A program made the position numbers and the translations under genes. From Thermoplasmata archaeon (GTDB lineage: Archaea; Thermoplasmatota; Thermoplasmata; RBG-16-68-12), in NCBI GenBank assembly GCA_013329855.1, contig DUJI01000040.1, positions 1 through 17,680 on the forward strand: DNA of 17,680 nt, in the 5' to 3' direction. Below, piece by piece: positions 6,780-14,033 of the stretch (position 1 is the stretch's first letter; every line of letters starts with the position of its first letter). Under the pieces are notes generated by a model, which saw only the letters and a list, made by a program, of their open reading frames with translations, searched no databases and was not told the DNA's origin.

Positions 6780-9700
6780 ATGACCTCCGTCCTCGTCCGC
6801 CGTGGACCCCGCCTCCTGATCGCGACCCTCGTTCTGGCCTCCCTCGTCCTCGTCCCATCCCTCCCGTTGCCCAGGGTCTCCGCGGCCGGCACCACGTACT
6901 ACGTGTCCGGCGACGCCTGCGGAGGCGGCTCGACGGCCACGTGGACCGCGGGGGACGTCTGGATCCTGAACGGTACCGCGGTCGTGGGGCCGGGCTGCTC
7001 TCTGACCATCGAATCGGGGGCCACCGTCCGGGCGGACCCGAACGTCCACCTCTACGTCGACGGCCGGCTCTGGTCCAACGGGACCCAGGGAGCGCCCATC
7101 CACTTCGAGAACAACGTGACCGCCGTCACCCCGTGGGCGGGGATCCAGTTCAACGCGTCGTCCCAGGGTTCTGTCGCGTGGTCCGACTTCCTGCGCGTGC
7201 TCATCGCCATCAACGTGACCGGCAGTTCGCCGGCGATCCACAACAACACGATCGTCCAGGCCTCGGCGGGGGTCTACCTGAACGACTCCGCTTCCGTCGT
7301 CGCGGACAACGCGATCGACGGGCGGAAGCTCGGCTCCTTCGGCATCATCGCCACGTCCTCGAACGCCACCCTGGAGCGGAACCGGGTCAACGGGACCAGC
7401 TTCGGGATCCGCTCGTTCGCGGGCGGGAATCTGACCCTCACGGAGAACTCGATCACCAACACGAGCGGAAGCGTGGCGACCATCGCCATCTACCTCGACA
7501 ACCTGACCTCCGCGACCCTCGTAGGCAACACGATCCAGACGGTGCTCGGCCGGGACGCGGGACCTGGAGGGATCGGGAGCACCGCCGTGGGGATCCTGAT
7601 CAATGACGCGGCCCGCGTGGTCCTGACCGGCACCACGATCCGGGAGGTCCGCGGCGGTCGCGGCGGCGACGGAGCGGACAGCACCCTCGGCCCCGGCAAC
7701 CCGGGTGGGTCGGGCGGTGCGGCCGCAGGCATCGCCATCGGGTCCGTGGACTCCGCCCTCCTGCAGGGCAACACGGTGCGCGATCTCGCAGGCAACCGCG
7801 GCGGGAACGGAGGGGGCTCCTCCGCCGGGAGGGGCGGCCCAGGCGGGGCCGGCGGAATCGCGTTTGCGCTCGAGCTCTTCTCGGCGACCGGGAACGTCTC
7901 CTACCTCAGCAACACGGTCCGCAACGTGACCGGCGGGGCCGGGGGTGGCGGAGGCGCGGGGACGCTGACGAGCAACGGAGCGGGTGGCGTGGGTGCCGAT
8001 GCCTACGGCGTCTTCTCACCCGGCGGCATGAATGCGAGCATCAGTGGCAACACGATCACCGACCTGGCCGGCGGAGCGGGCGGTAACAGCCCCACGGGCG
8101 GCACGCTGCCCGGCACGGGCGGTTCCGGAGGCAATGTCACCGCGGCCATCCTCGTGGTCAACGGGATGGGCACCGTCCACGCGAACGTGATCGCCAACGT
8201 CTCGGGCGGTCTGGGCGGCGACGGCCGCGGCCTCGGCGGCTCCGGCGGAAACGCCACGGGCGTCCTCGCCATCGGAGCCTCCTCCTCATTCAACCGGACC
8301 GTCGCGAGCTACAACCAGGTGTCCAACATCACCGGCGGCGCGGGCGGGATCGGAGGCAAGCTCAGCGGCGCGGGCGGGAACGCCTCCGGAATCGCAGGCC
8401 TGCACGTCAACATGTCTCTCGCATCCAATGCCGTGTCGCTCATCCAAGGGGGCGACGGCGGTCCCTACGCGGTCATCTCGAACCAGGGGAGCGGCGGTGG
8501 CTATGCAGGCGGCTTCGTCCTGCTGGAGATCCCCGATGGGGCTTCCAGCCTTGACACCGTGCAGGACGTCTCCCCGGGCGCCAGCGGCGGCGGGGCTCTG
8601 CCTCCCGCGAGCTACGGCGTCGGGTTCTTCCTGGTGGGCAACGGCACGGTCCACACCCGCGTCGCCGTGACCAACGGGACCATCTCCGGTGCGAACGATT
8701 TCGATCTGTGGGTCGACAACTACACGGAGGTGACGACGCTCAACACGCCGTTTTCCAGTTCCAAGATCGTCGTCATGGCTGCAGGGAACCTGACCGTTCA
8801 GAATTACCTGACCGTCCGGGCCCTCTGGCCCAACAACGTCTCCACGATCTGGGGCGCCCGAATCGTGGTCAGGGACAACGGGGTCGAGTCCTACAATCGG
8901 ACGAGCCCGCTGGGCTCCACCAGCTGGATCGTGGTCACGAACCGACGGTACGTCGACAGTCCGGTCCCCCAATGGAACACGACCCAGGTCGCCGTCAGCT
9001 ATCCGGCGTACGCCTTCGCGAACGACCCGCGGATCGTGAACCTCACCGCGAGCCAGACGCAGGCCTTCACCATGATCGACTCGACCACCCCCACGTCGTC
9101 CGCTTTGGCCCTTCCCCCATGGACCGCCACGAGGAGCGTTCCGGTCTCCTACACGTCCTCCGACGGACTCGGAGTGGGGGTGGCCAACGTCACGCTCTGG
9201 TACCGGCTGAACGGGACCGCATGGGTCGCGTTCGGAACCCAGAACCCGGGGATCTTCGGGCTGGGGCAGTTCACCTTCACCGCACCCGCCGACGGGATGT
9301 ACGAGTTCGCCACGACCGCGATCGACAACGCGGGCAACCCGCAGCAACCGACGCCTCCGACCGCGAACAACACGTGGACCATCGTGGACACGGTCGCACC
9401 CGCGTCCCATGTGGCCTCCCTCCCGCCGTATGAGACCTCCCTTTCCTTCTCCGTCCGCTGGGCGCCGGACGTCGGGGTCACGGACATCGCGAACTACACG
9501 ATCCAGGTCAATGCGGGATCCGGATGGGCCGACTGGCTGACCAACACAACCCTGACGTCCGGGACGTACACCGCGAGCGGGCAGAGCCCCGTCGCGTTCC
9601 GCGTCCTCGCTCGGGACTTCGCGGGCAATCTCGAAGGCAAGACGGGGAACGACACGTGGACCCTCGTCGACTCCATCGCTCCCCAGGCCGTCTCGTGGAC

Positions 9701-10550
9701 GCCGTCGGGGAACCTCACGGCGACCCCGGCCGCCATCCAGATTACGTTCAGCGAGCCCATGAACGAGACCGCCGTGGAGGCCGCGTTCTCCGTCGCGCCG
9801 TCCGTGACCGGCACGTTCACGTGGAGCAACGGGTCCAGGACCTTGCGGTTCCAGCCCTCCACGTCCTTGGCCCCCGGGACCTCGTACACGGTGTCCGTGG
9901 GCACGGGCGCGACGGACGTCGCGGGCAACGGGCTGTCCCAGGCGGACCTCTTCACCTTCGCGACCCCGGCCCCGCCGGCTCCCCCGGGTCTCTCCCTCGG
10001 GGATTTGTGGCCCGTGCTCGTCATCCTCGCCGCCGGGTTGGCGGCCCTTGGGTTCTTCCTGGTCCGACGCCGCGGCGCCTCGGCCCCCGAGACCATCGCC
10101 GAGGCTCCGAAGCCGGCCCCGGCCGCGGCTCCGCCGAAGCAGGAGGCGGCTATCGACGACGTGTTCCTGCTCTATCGGCGGGACGGCGTCCTAATCAAGC
10201 ACGAAACGCGGCGCCTGCGCCCGGACATCGACACGGACATCCTCAGTGGCATGCTGACCGCGGTCCAGCAATTCGTGAAGGACTCCTTCCACGGCGACGA
10301 AGAGGAGGAGCTCAACGAGATGACCGTGGGCCAGATGCACATCCTGATCGGCCGCGGGAAGTGGCTCATCCTGGCCGCCACGATCACGGGCGGCGACGTA
10401 GCGTCCATGACGGCCCAGATCGAGAAGTGCATCCAGGACATGGAGGACCACAACTGGGACCGCCTGGAGGACTGGGACGGGGACCTGGACATCGCGAAGG
10501 CTCTCGGGCCGTACCTGAAGAAGCTCATCCGCAGCGAGTACGCGGCCTGA
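6780..10550 (+). CDS. Large beta-helix surface protein with C-terminal anchor and cytosolic sensor-like domain
   Basis: This 1256-residue protein starts with a clear signal peptide (RR..., LLIATLVLASLVLVPSL, cleavage near VSAAG). Residues about 40-620 look like a right-handed parallel beta-helix (NosD/PbH1-like), with recurrent N-N-T-I / G-N-T-V turns. Residues about 248-580 insert Gly-rich loops (GGAGG, GGSGG) at regular spacing. Two Ig/fibronectin-like domains follow (about 768-963, each ending in NTWTIVD or DTWTLVD), then a Big_5-like Ig domain (about 964-1065). A single membrane helix (about 1076-1095) ends in RRRG. After an Ala/Pro/Lys linker comes a charged domain (1125-1256) beginning DDVFLLYRRDG, predicted cytosolic. 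Many N-x-S/T sequons suggest glycosylation. The ATG at 6780 has AGGAG eight bases upstream. The likely role is an envelope-anchored receptor or adhesin linked to an intracellular module; the ligand is unknown. Confidence 0.9.
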   Translation: MTSVLVRRGPRLLIATLVLASLVLVPSLPLPRVSAAGTTYYVSGDACGGGSTATWTAGDVWILNGTAVVGPGCSLTIESGATVRADPNVHLYVDGRLWSNGTQGAPIHFENNVTAVTPWAGIQFNASSQGSVAWSDFLRVLIAINVTGSSPAIHNNTIVQASAGVYLNDSASVVADNAIDGRKLGSFGIIATSSNATLERNRVNGTSFGIRSFAGGNLTLTENSITNTSGSVATIAIYLDNLTSATLVGNTIQTVLGRDAGPGGIGSTAVGILINDAARVVLTGTTIREVRGGRGGDGADSTLGPGNPGGSGGAAAGIAIGSVDSALLQGNTVRDLAGNRGGNGGGSSAGRGGPGGAGGIAFALELFSATGNVSYLSNTVRNVTGGAGGGGGAGTLTSNGAGGVGADAYGVFSPGGMNASISGNTITDLAGGAGGNSPTGGTLPGTGGSGGNVTAAILVVNGMGTVHANVIANVSGGLGGDGRGLGGSGGNATGVLAIGASSSFNRTVASYNQVSNITGGAGGIGGKLSGAGGNASGIAGLHVNMSLASNAVSLIQGGDGGPYAVISNQGSGGGYAGGFVLLEIPDGASSLDTVQDVSPGASGGGALPPASYGVGFFLVGNGTVHTRVAVTNGTISGANDFDLWVDNYTEVTTLNTPFSSSKIVVMAAGNLTVQNYLTVRALWPNNVSTIWGARIVVRDNGVESYNRTSPLGSTSWIVVTNRRYVDSPVPQWNTTQVAVSYPAYAFANDPRIVNLTASQTQAFTMIDSTTPTSSALALPPWTATRSVPVSYTSSDGLGVGVANVTLWYRLNGTAWVAFGTQNPGIFGLGQFTFTAPADGMYEFATTAIDNAGNPQQPTPPTANNTWTIVDTVAPASHVASLPPYETSLSFSVRWAPDVGVTDIANYTIQVNAGSGWADWLTNTTLTSGTYTASGQSPVAFRVLARDFAGNLEGKTGNDTWTLVDSIAPQAVSWTPSGNLTATPAAIQITFSEPMNETAVEAAFSVAPSVTGTFTWSNGSRTLRFQPSTSLAPGTSYTVSVGTGATDVAGNGLSQADLFTFATPAPPAPPGLSLGDLWPVLVILAAGLAALGFFLVRRRGASAPETIAEAPKPAPAAAPPKQEAAIDDVFLLYRRDGVLIKHETRRLRPDIDTDILSGMLTAVQQFVKDSFHGDEEEELNEMTVGQMHILIGRGKWLILAATITGGDVASMTAQIEKCIQDMEDHNWDRLEDWDGDLDIAKALGPYLKKLIRSEYAA
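7521..8520 (+). repeat. Gly-rich beta-helix repeats in the surface protein gene
   Basis: Roughly seven imperfect units of about 45-60 residues (protein residues about 248-580) repeat the scheme: asparagine turn (N-T-[IV] or N-x-V), short strand, GGxGG loop, GGxGG or GGSGGN loop, then a hydrophobic strand such as AxGI. The units are divergent at the DNA level, so this is a structural protein repeat, not a recent tandem duplication. Confidence 0.7.
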
Positions 10551-10564
10551 TTCCCCACCGGACG

Positions 10565-11155
10565 TTACACGGGCAGGGTCGTCAGCAGGGCCATGACCTC
10601 GTCGCCCGGCTCGCCCTGGGCGCGGGCCTTCGCCTCGAGGCGCTCCAGCTTGCGCTTGGCCTCGTCAAAGATCTCCATGACCTGCTGGACCGTGTCCCGG
10701 CGCCAGGGGAGGTGGTAGAAGTACAGGCGGCCCACGTCGAAGTCCACGGTGCCCTTGGCCTGGATGCGCTTGATGGACTCGTTCACGAGGCCCTTGAGCA
10801 TCCCGAGCACGGCGAGGCGGTAGTTCACCTTGTCCTCGGGGCTCAGCTGGTCCCAGATCGCGCTCGAGTCGAGGGTCGTCCCCGGGATCCGATAGTACTT
10901 CTCGACGAGGTTCCCGCGGACCTCGGTCTTCGTCGGCTCGATGAGCCGGGCCGCGAGCAGCTGGTTGATGTGATGGTGGACCGTGGCGGGCGAGAGCTCC
11001 AGGGCCTTGGCGATCCCGCTGATGCTCATGTCCCGCTCCATGAGGAGGGTGAGCATCCGGAGGCGGGAGGGTTCGCTCAGGACCTTGAGCTGGTCCACGG
11101 TGACGGTCACGGGGCGCGAATCCACGGGCTGCGTCTCGTCCTCGGGCATCGCCAC
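10565..11155 (-). CDS. ArsR-type winged-helix transcriptional regulator
   Basis: This 196-residue cytoplasmic regulator has an N-terminal winged helix-turn-helix at about residues 18-85: LKVLSEPSRLRMLTLLMER, then the recognition part SISGIAKALELSPATVHHHI, then a wing. The SEPSRLRML start is characteristic of ArsR/HTH_20 proteins. The C-terminal half (about 95-196) is helical and charged (FDEAKRKLERLEAKARAQGE), probably for dimerisation or effector sensing. I see no CxC-type metal-binding cysteines, so metal sensing is unlikely. The gene is divergent from two tiny ORFs across a 107-base gap with a palindromic TATA box and inverted half-sites, a layout typical of autoregulation. The ATG at 11155 is used; another Met lies two codons later. 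The target and effector are unknown. Confidence 0.9.
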   Translation of the reverse strand: MAMPEDETQPVDSRPVTVTVDQLKVLSEPSRLRMLTLLMERDMSISGIAKALELSPATVHHHINQLLAARLIEPTKTEVRGNLVEKYYRIPGTTLDSSAIWDQLSPEDKVNYRLAVLGMLKGLVNESIKRIQAKGTVDFDVGRLYFYHLPWRRDTVQQVMEIFDEAKRKLERLEAKARAQGEPGDEVMALLTTLPV

Positions 11156-11196
11156 ACCCTATTCGATGCTATCAAAGCGTGTAAACAATCTCGACA

Positions 11197-11206
11197 TATT
11201 TAAATA
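11197..11206. promoter_or_regulatory. Palindromic TATA box, likely bidirectional promoter
   Basis: TATTTAAATA is a perfect palindrome in the divergent gap. Start sites about 26 bases away on each side would give a leader of about 20 bases for the regulator (start 11155) and about 34 bases for the small ORF at 11263. Confidence 0.65.
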
Positions 11207-11215
11207 GAAGGGTGC

Positions 11216-11264
11216 TGTTAGTACGATTCGATAACACCGAAACGATGTTACAATGTGATAACAT
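11216..11264. promoter_or_regulatory. Probable operator: paired TGTTA/TAACA inverted half-sites
   Basis: Four half-sites alternate in orientation: TGTTA 11216-11220, TAACA 11232-11236, TGTTA 11246-11250, TAACA 11259-11263. The second pair extends to a perfect ATGTTA-N8-TAACAT whose right arm overlaps the ATG of the small ORF. The expected plus-strand start site (near 11228) falls inside the first pair, so a bound dimer would block transcription. The neighbouring ArsR-type protein is the natural candidate; binding is inferred. Confidence 0.5.
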
Positions 11265-11364
11265 GAAGCTCTTCAAGACCCTGAACACGAAGGAACTCGT
11301 CCTCGTGCCCGAATCCCCCGTCTCGGTCAGCCACGCGATGATCTACGTGACCCTGAAGCGGTAG
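11263..11364 (+). CDS. Small ORF, 33 residues, divergent from the ArsR-type gene
   Basis: The predicted peptide begins MKLFKTLNTKELVLVPE and ends HAMIYVTLKR. It is basic at both ends with a hydrophobic middle, and has no signal or obvious membrane helix. No family is recognised. Support comes from context: it starts right after a TATA box and an apparent operator, at the distance expected for a short-leader message, and is followed 36 bases later by a second tiny ORF with an excellent ribosome site. It has no clear ribosome site of its own. It may be a real microprotein under control of the divergent regulator, or a leader peptide. A chance ORF cannot be excluded. Confidence 0.45.
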   Translation: MKLFKTLNTKELVLVPESPVSVSHAMIYVTLKR

Positions 11365-11400
11365 GCGCCAGGTCCAAACCTAGTCCTGGAGGTGAAACGA

Positions 11401-11487
11401 ATGGTCCAACTGATCCTCCCCTCGGCGGTCCGCTTGCTGCGGCCCAAGCCGGCGCAGACGGTGAACCGCCCGGTTCCCCCGTCCTGA
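11401..11487 (+). CDS. Small ORF, 28 residues, with strong ribosome binding site
   Basis: The peptide starts MVQLILPSAVRLLRPKP and ends RPVPPS: a short hydrophobic/basic amphipathic stretch followed by a Pro-rich tail. It is unusual for the quality of its ribosome site: GGAGGTGA at 11388-11395, an eight-base complement to the 16S 3' end, five bases before the ATG. That argues for real translation despite the size. It lies downstream of the 33-residue ORF and upstream of a hairpin with T-tract, so the two probably form one short transcript. The function is unknown; a membrane-associated microprotein is one possibility. Confidence 0.5.
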   Translation: MVQLILPSAVRLLRPKPAQTVNRPVPPS

Positions 11488-11510
11488 GTACGACTCAACC
11501 CTCCTCCAAT

Positions 11511-11543
11511 CCGCCCGCACCCGCGGGCGGACCCCATATTTTT
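11511..11543 (+). terminator. Hairpin plus T-tract after the small ORFs
   Basis: CCGCCCGC (11511-11518) and GCGGGCGG (11523-11530) make a perfect 8-bp stem with a 4-base loop. ATTTTT follows at 11538-11543. It sits 23 bases after the second small ORF's stop, as expected for a terminator; archaeal termination often needs only the T-tract. Confidence 0.6.
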
Positions 11544-11668
11544 CGTGCGTTACCCCCTCGAGCGCGAGCCCTGCTTCGGGAGAACCACTCCGGGAAACGT
11601 TTTACCCTGCCCCGCCCTTGGCGGCCTCCGAATCCCGTGTGGCCGGTGGGCCCGTGGGAGGTCCGAGC

Positions 11669-12412
11669 ATGTCTCTCGAGGGTCGGGCGGCACTCGTCAC
11701 CGGCGGATCCCGGCGGATCGGCCGGGTCCTCGCCCTCGCACTGGCTCGCGACGGCGCGGACGTCGCCATCACGTACCGGCGGCAGGTCCGGGAGGCGGAC
11801 GCCGTCGTCCGGTCGATCCGCAAGCTCGGCCGGCGGTCCTTCGCGATCCGGGCCGACCTCACACGGCCCGCGGACTGCCGACGCGCGGTGAATGCCGCGG
11901 CCCGGCGGTTCGGGCGCCTGGACGTCCTCGTGAACAACGTGGGCGAGTGGATCGTGAAGCCCGTGGCGTCCACGCGGCTCGAGGAGTGGCGCGAGGTGAT
12001 CGACTCCAACCTCACGGCGACCTACCTCTGCTCCCAGGCCGCGGTACCCTGGATGCGCAAGCAGGGGTGGGGTCGGATCGTCAACCTGGGCACCGCGGGC
12101 GCCTACCGCGCGCACGGCACGGCTCGCATGGCGTCGTTCTACGCGGCGAAGGCAGGGATCGTCGCCTTCTCGAAGGCCCTCGCGCGCGAGGTCGGCCGGT
12201 ACGGCGTCACGGTCAACGTGGTCTCACCGGGCGTGATCCGGTCCCCCGAGCTCCCGCTCTCGCGGGCCCGCGGCCGGACGGACCCGGACACGGCCGTAGG
12301 ACGCCCCGGCACGGGGGCCGATCTGGCCGCGGCCGTCCGCTTCCTCGTTTCCGACGAGGCCGGTTTCGTGACCGGCGACGTGCTCGGGGTCACGGGCGGA
12401 TGGCTTCTCTGA
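11669..12412 (+). CDS. Short-chain dehydrogenase/reductase (SDR)
   Basis: This 247-residue classical-size SDR is a cytoplasmic NAD(P)H oxidoreductase. It has the Rossmann glycine motif TGGSRRIG near the N-terminus, where the middle Gly of TGxxxGxG is Arg, as in pteridine-reductase/FolM-like SDRs that favour NADPH. NNVGEW matches the NNAG element and FYAAK is the catalytic YxxxK. The catalytic Ser region reads NLGTAGAY, with a Thr probably in the Ser position and about three extra residues before the Tyr. SPGVIRSPE and a C-terminal TGDVLGVTGGW are also family-typical. The ATG at 11669 is preferred because GGGAGGT at 11656-11662 is a good ribosome site; a TTG further upstream (11618) would add an unlikely tail. 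3-oxoacyl-ACP reductase-like (FabG-type) or pteridine-reductase-like activity is possible; the substrate is unknown. Confidence 0.9.
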   Translation: MSLEGRAALVTGGSRRIGRVLALALARDGADVAITYRRQVREADAVVRSIRKLGRRSFAIRADLTRPADCRRAVNAAARRFGRLDVLVNNVGEWIVKPVASTRLEEWREVIDSNLTATYLCSQAAVPWMRKQGWGRIVNLGTAGAYRAHGTARMASFYAAKAGIVAFSKALAREVGRYGVTVNVVSPGVIRSPELPLSRARGRTDPDTAVGRPGTGADLAAAVRFLVSDEAGFVTGDVLGVTGGWLL

Positions 12413-12413
12413 G

Positions 12414-12429
12414 CTTATTTGTATTTTAC
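12414..12429 (+). terminator. T-rich tract after the SDR gene
   Basis: Immediately after the SDR stop, CTTATTTGTATTTTAC stands out as T-rich in a GC-rich setting. Archaeal RNA polymerase terminates at such tracts. It could alternatively act as an upstream promoter element for the deacetylase gene, for an ATG at 12443. Confidence 0.4.
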
Positions 12430-12517
12430 TGAATAGATAATTATGGGTCCATTTCGCGAACCGCGGGACGCTCCGCTGGGCGCCGGCCCGCGCGCGGGTT
12501 TCCCCCTGTCGCGTACG

Positions 12518-12523
12518 CTTAAG
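12518..12523 (+). promoter_or_regulatory. TATA-like box for the deacetylase gene
   Basis: CTTAAG lies about 27 bases before the GTG at 12548, which would make the message leaderless and supports that start over the upstream ATG at 12443. Confidence 0.4.
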
Positions 12524-12547
12524 TGGGCTCAGCCCGTTGCGGGCGGC

Positions 12548-13690
12548 GTGCCCGTGGGTCTCGTCTACCACGAGGACTTCCTCCGGTACGACTTCGGGGA
12601 AGGCCATGCCTTGCGGCAGATGCGGGTCCGGCTGGCGCGTGACCTGATCTCGGACTACGGCCTTCTGACGGAGGCAGAGGAGATCCGCCCCGACCCGGCC
12701 ACGGAGGACGCCGTGCGGCGCGTGCACGCCGCGGATTACGTCTCCGTGGTCCGAGACCTCAGCGTCCATCCCAAGGGCGTGTCCTACGAACACGGCTTGG
12801 GGACCGCGGACAATCCCGTCTTCGCGGGGATGTACGAGGCCGCGCTCCTCCACGTCGGGGGCACGCTGCGGGCCTGCGAGGAAGTGGCCTCGGGACGGCG
12901 GACCCGGGCGATGAACCTGGGCGGCGGCTTCCACCATGCCATGCCCGACAAGGCCTCCGGGTTCTGCATCTTCAACGACCTCGCCGTGGGGCTCCGCTCC
13001 CTGCTGGACGACCACAGGCTGGCGCGGGTCCTCTACGTCGACGTGGATGCGCATCACGCGGACGGCGTACAGACGATCTTCTATGACGATCCGCGCGTCC
13101 TCACCATCTCCCTCCATGAGGACGGGCACTACCTCTTCCCCGGCACCGGGTTCACGGACGAGATCGGTGCGGGCGCGGGCCGCGGTTACTCCGTGAACGT
13201 GCCCCTGCCGCCCTACACGCGCGACGTCTCGTACCTGTACGCGTTCCAGGAGATCGTGCCGCCGCTGGCGCGCGCCTTCAAGCCCCAGCTCATCGTGAGC
13301 CAGCTCGGCGCGGACGGTCACCACCTGGACCCGCTCACGCACCTCATGCTGACCACGGAGACGTATGAGGCCGTGGGCAAGATGCTGGACGACCTGTCCC
13401 AAGAGCTGTGCGGCGGCCGCTGGGTGGCCACGGGTGGCGGCGGCTACGAGGTCACCGCGGTCCCCCGGGTGTGGACCGTCCTCTTCTCCACCCTGCTCGG
13501 GCGCGAGCTGGAGGACGCGCTGCCCGTGGAGTGGTTGAAGGAATGCAATCGGGTCGCGGGCTCCGTGCCCGGCGACAAGTCGCTACGGGACCACGCCCGT
13601 GCGGACGAGGAGGCCCATGTGCCTCGCGCGGCCAAGCGTACGGTCGACGAGCTCCGGCGGACCGTGTTCCCCCTCCATGGCATCGCGTGA
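12548..13690 (+). CDS. acuC: AcuC/histone-deacetylase-family zinc hydrolase
   Basis: This 380-residue arginase/deacetylase-fold enzyme removes acyl groups from lysine or from small acyl-amines such as acetylpolyamines. The active site is complete: the His pair in GGGFHHAMPDKASGFC (H129, H130), zinc ligands D167 and H169 in VDVDAHHADG, the third ligand D256 in GADGHH, and the catalytic Tyr in GGGGYEV (Y300). Length and the VGLVYHEDF opening match AcuC, which in Bacillus reverses acetyl-CoA synthetase acetylation. Whether the target here is the acyl-CoA synthetase, a chromatin protein or a small molecule cannot be told. The frame opens at an ATG at 12443, but those 35 extra residues are not family-like, and a TATA-like box fits a leaderless GTG at 12548 (a GTG at 12554 is equally near). 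Confidence 0.9.
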   Translation: MPVGLVYHEDFLRYDFGEGHALRQMRVRLARDLISDYGLLTEAEEIRPDPATEDAVRRVHAADYVSVVRDLSVHPKGVSYEHGLGTADNPVFAGMYEAALLHVGGTLRACEEVASGRRTRAMNLGGGFHHAMPDKASGFCIFNDLAVGLRSLLDDHRLARVLYVDVDAHHADGVQTIFYDDPRVLTISLHEDGHYLFPGTGFTDEIGAGAGRGYSVNVPLPPYTRDVSYLYAFQEIVPPLARAFKPQLIVSQLGADGHHLDPLTHLMLTTETYEAVGKMLDDLSQELCGGRWVATGGGGYEVTAVPRVWTVLFSTLLGRELEDALPVEWLKECNRVAGSVPGDKSLRDHARADEEAHVPRAAKRTVDELRRTVFPLHGIA

Positions 13691-14033
13691 TCCGGCACCC
13701 GTGCGGAGACGGATCGACAGGCTCGACGGACGCAGCCGGAATCGACGGGCGGGGGCCCTGGGAGGAAGCGACTGTCTTTTAGCTCGGCCTAAACAATTCG
13801 AGCCGGCATCCCCGAGCGAAGTGGTCACTTCGTGGGGTGGAGACGGTCTTTTCCCCATAGAAATCGGTCGTTCGTCACTTGTCCGATGTCCGGGACAAAA
13901 GCTTTAATCTCGCACACGAATTTGACGCAAGGGATGGGCGGAGCAGCCTCTTCCTCCATAGCCGAGCGCGACCACGAGGGACGCTGCCGAGCCTCGCAGA
14001 CGGTCGCGGGCCTGCACCCGCGGTGATAGTCGG
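13691..14033. other. 343-base non-coding region before the pupylation-like operon
   Basis: No convincing protein gene is seen. The region holds an imperfect hairpin at 13810-13837 (CGAAGT/ACTTCG with a GGTC loop and flanking CCCC/GGGG), T4 tracts near 13774 and 13853, and a TATA-like box (CTTTAAT, 13902-13908). A start site near 13932 would give the operon a leader of about 100 bases. I looked for tRNA-like cloverleaf structure and found none. The upstream half may hold the deacetylase terminator or a small RNA. Confidence 0.5.
13902..13908 (+). promoter_or_regulatory. TATA-like box for the ATPase-ligase-Pup operon
   Basis: CTTTAAT in AAAAGCTTTAATC is the best AT-rich box upstream of the operon. 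The predicted leader is about 100 bases, long for this window, and ends in a GGTGAT ribosome site (14022-14027) six bases before the ATG at 14034. Confidence 0.45.

Noticed and set aside
4420..6783. A very long open frame on the plus strand opposite the acyl-CoA synthetase
   Set aside because: Its product is Arg/Gly/Val/Leu/Asp/His-rich with no domain, and the opposite strand has clear family motifs throughout. It is a by-product of GC-rich codon use.
7521..8520. Gly-rich region as a PE-PGRS-like mycobacterial gene
   Set aside because: There is no PE domain, and the protein has a signal peptide, Ig domains and a C-terminal anchor. The similarity is compositional only.
13691..14033. Possible tRNA or other structured RNA gene in the gap
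   Set aside because: No cloverleaf, TTC loop or CCA-like end could be found by eye; only a simple hairpin is supported.
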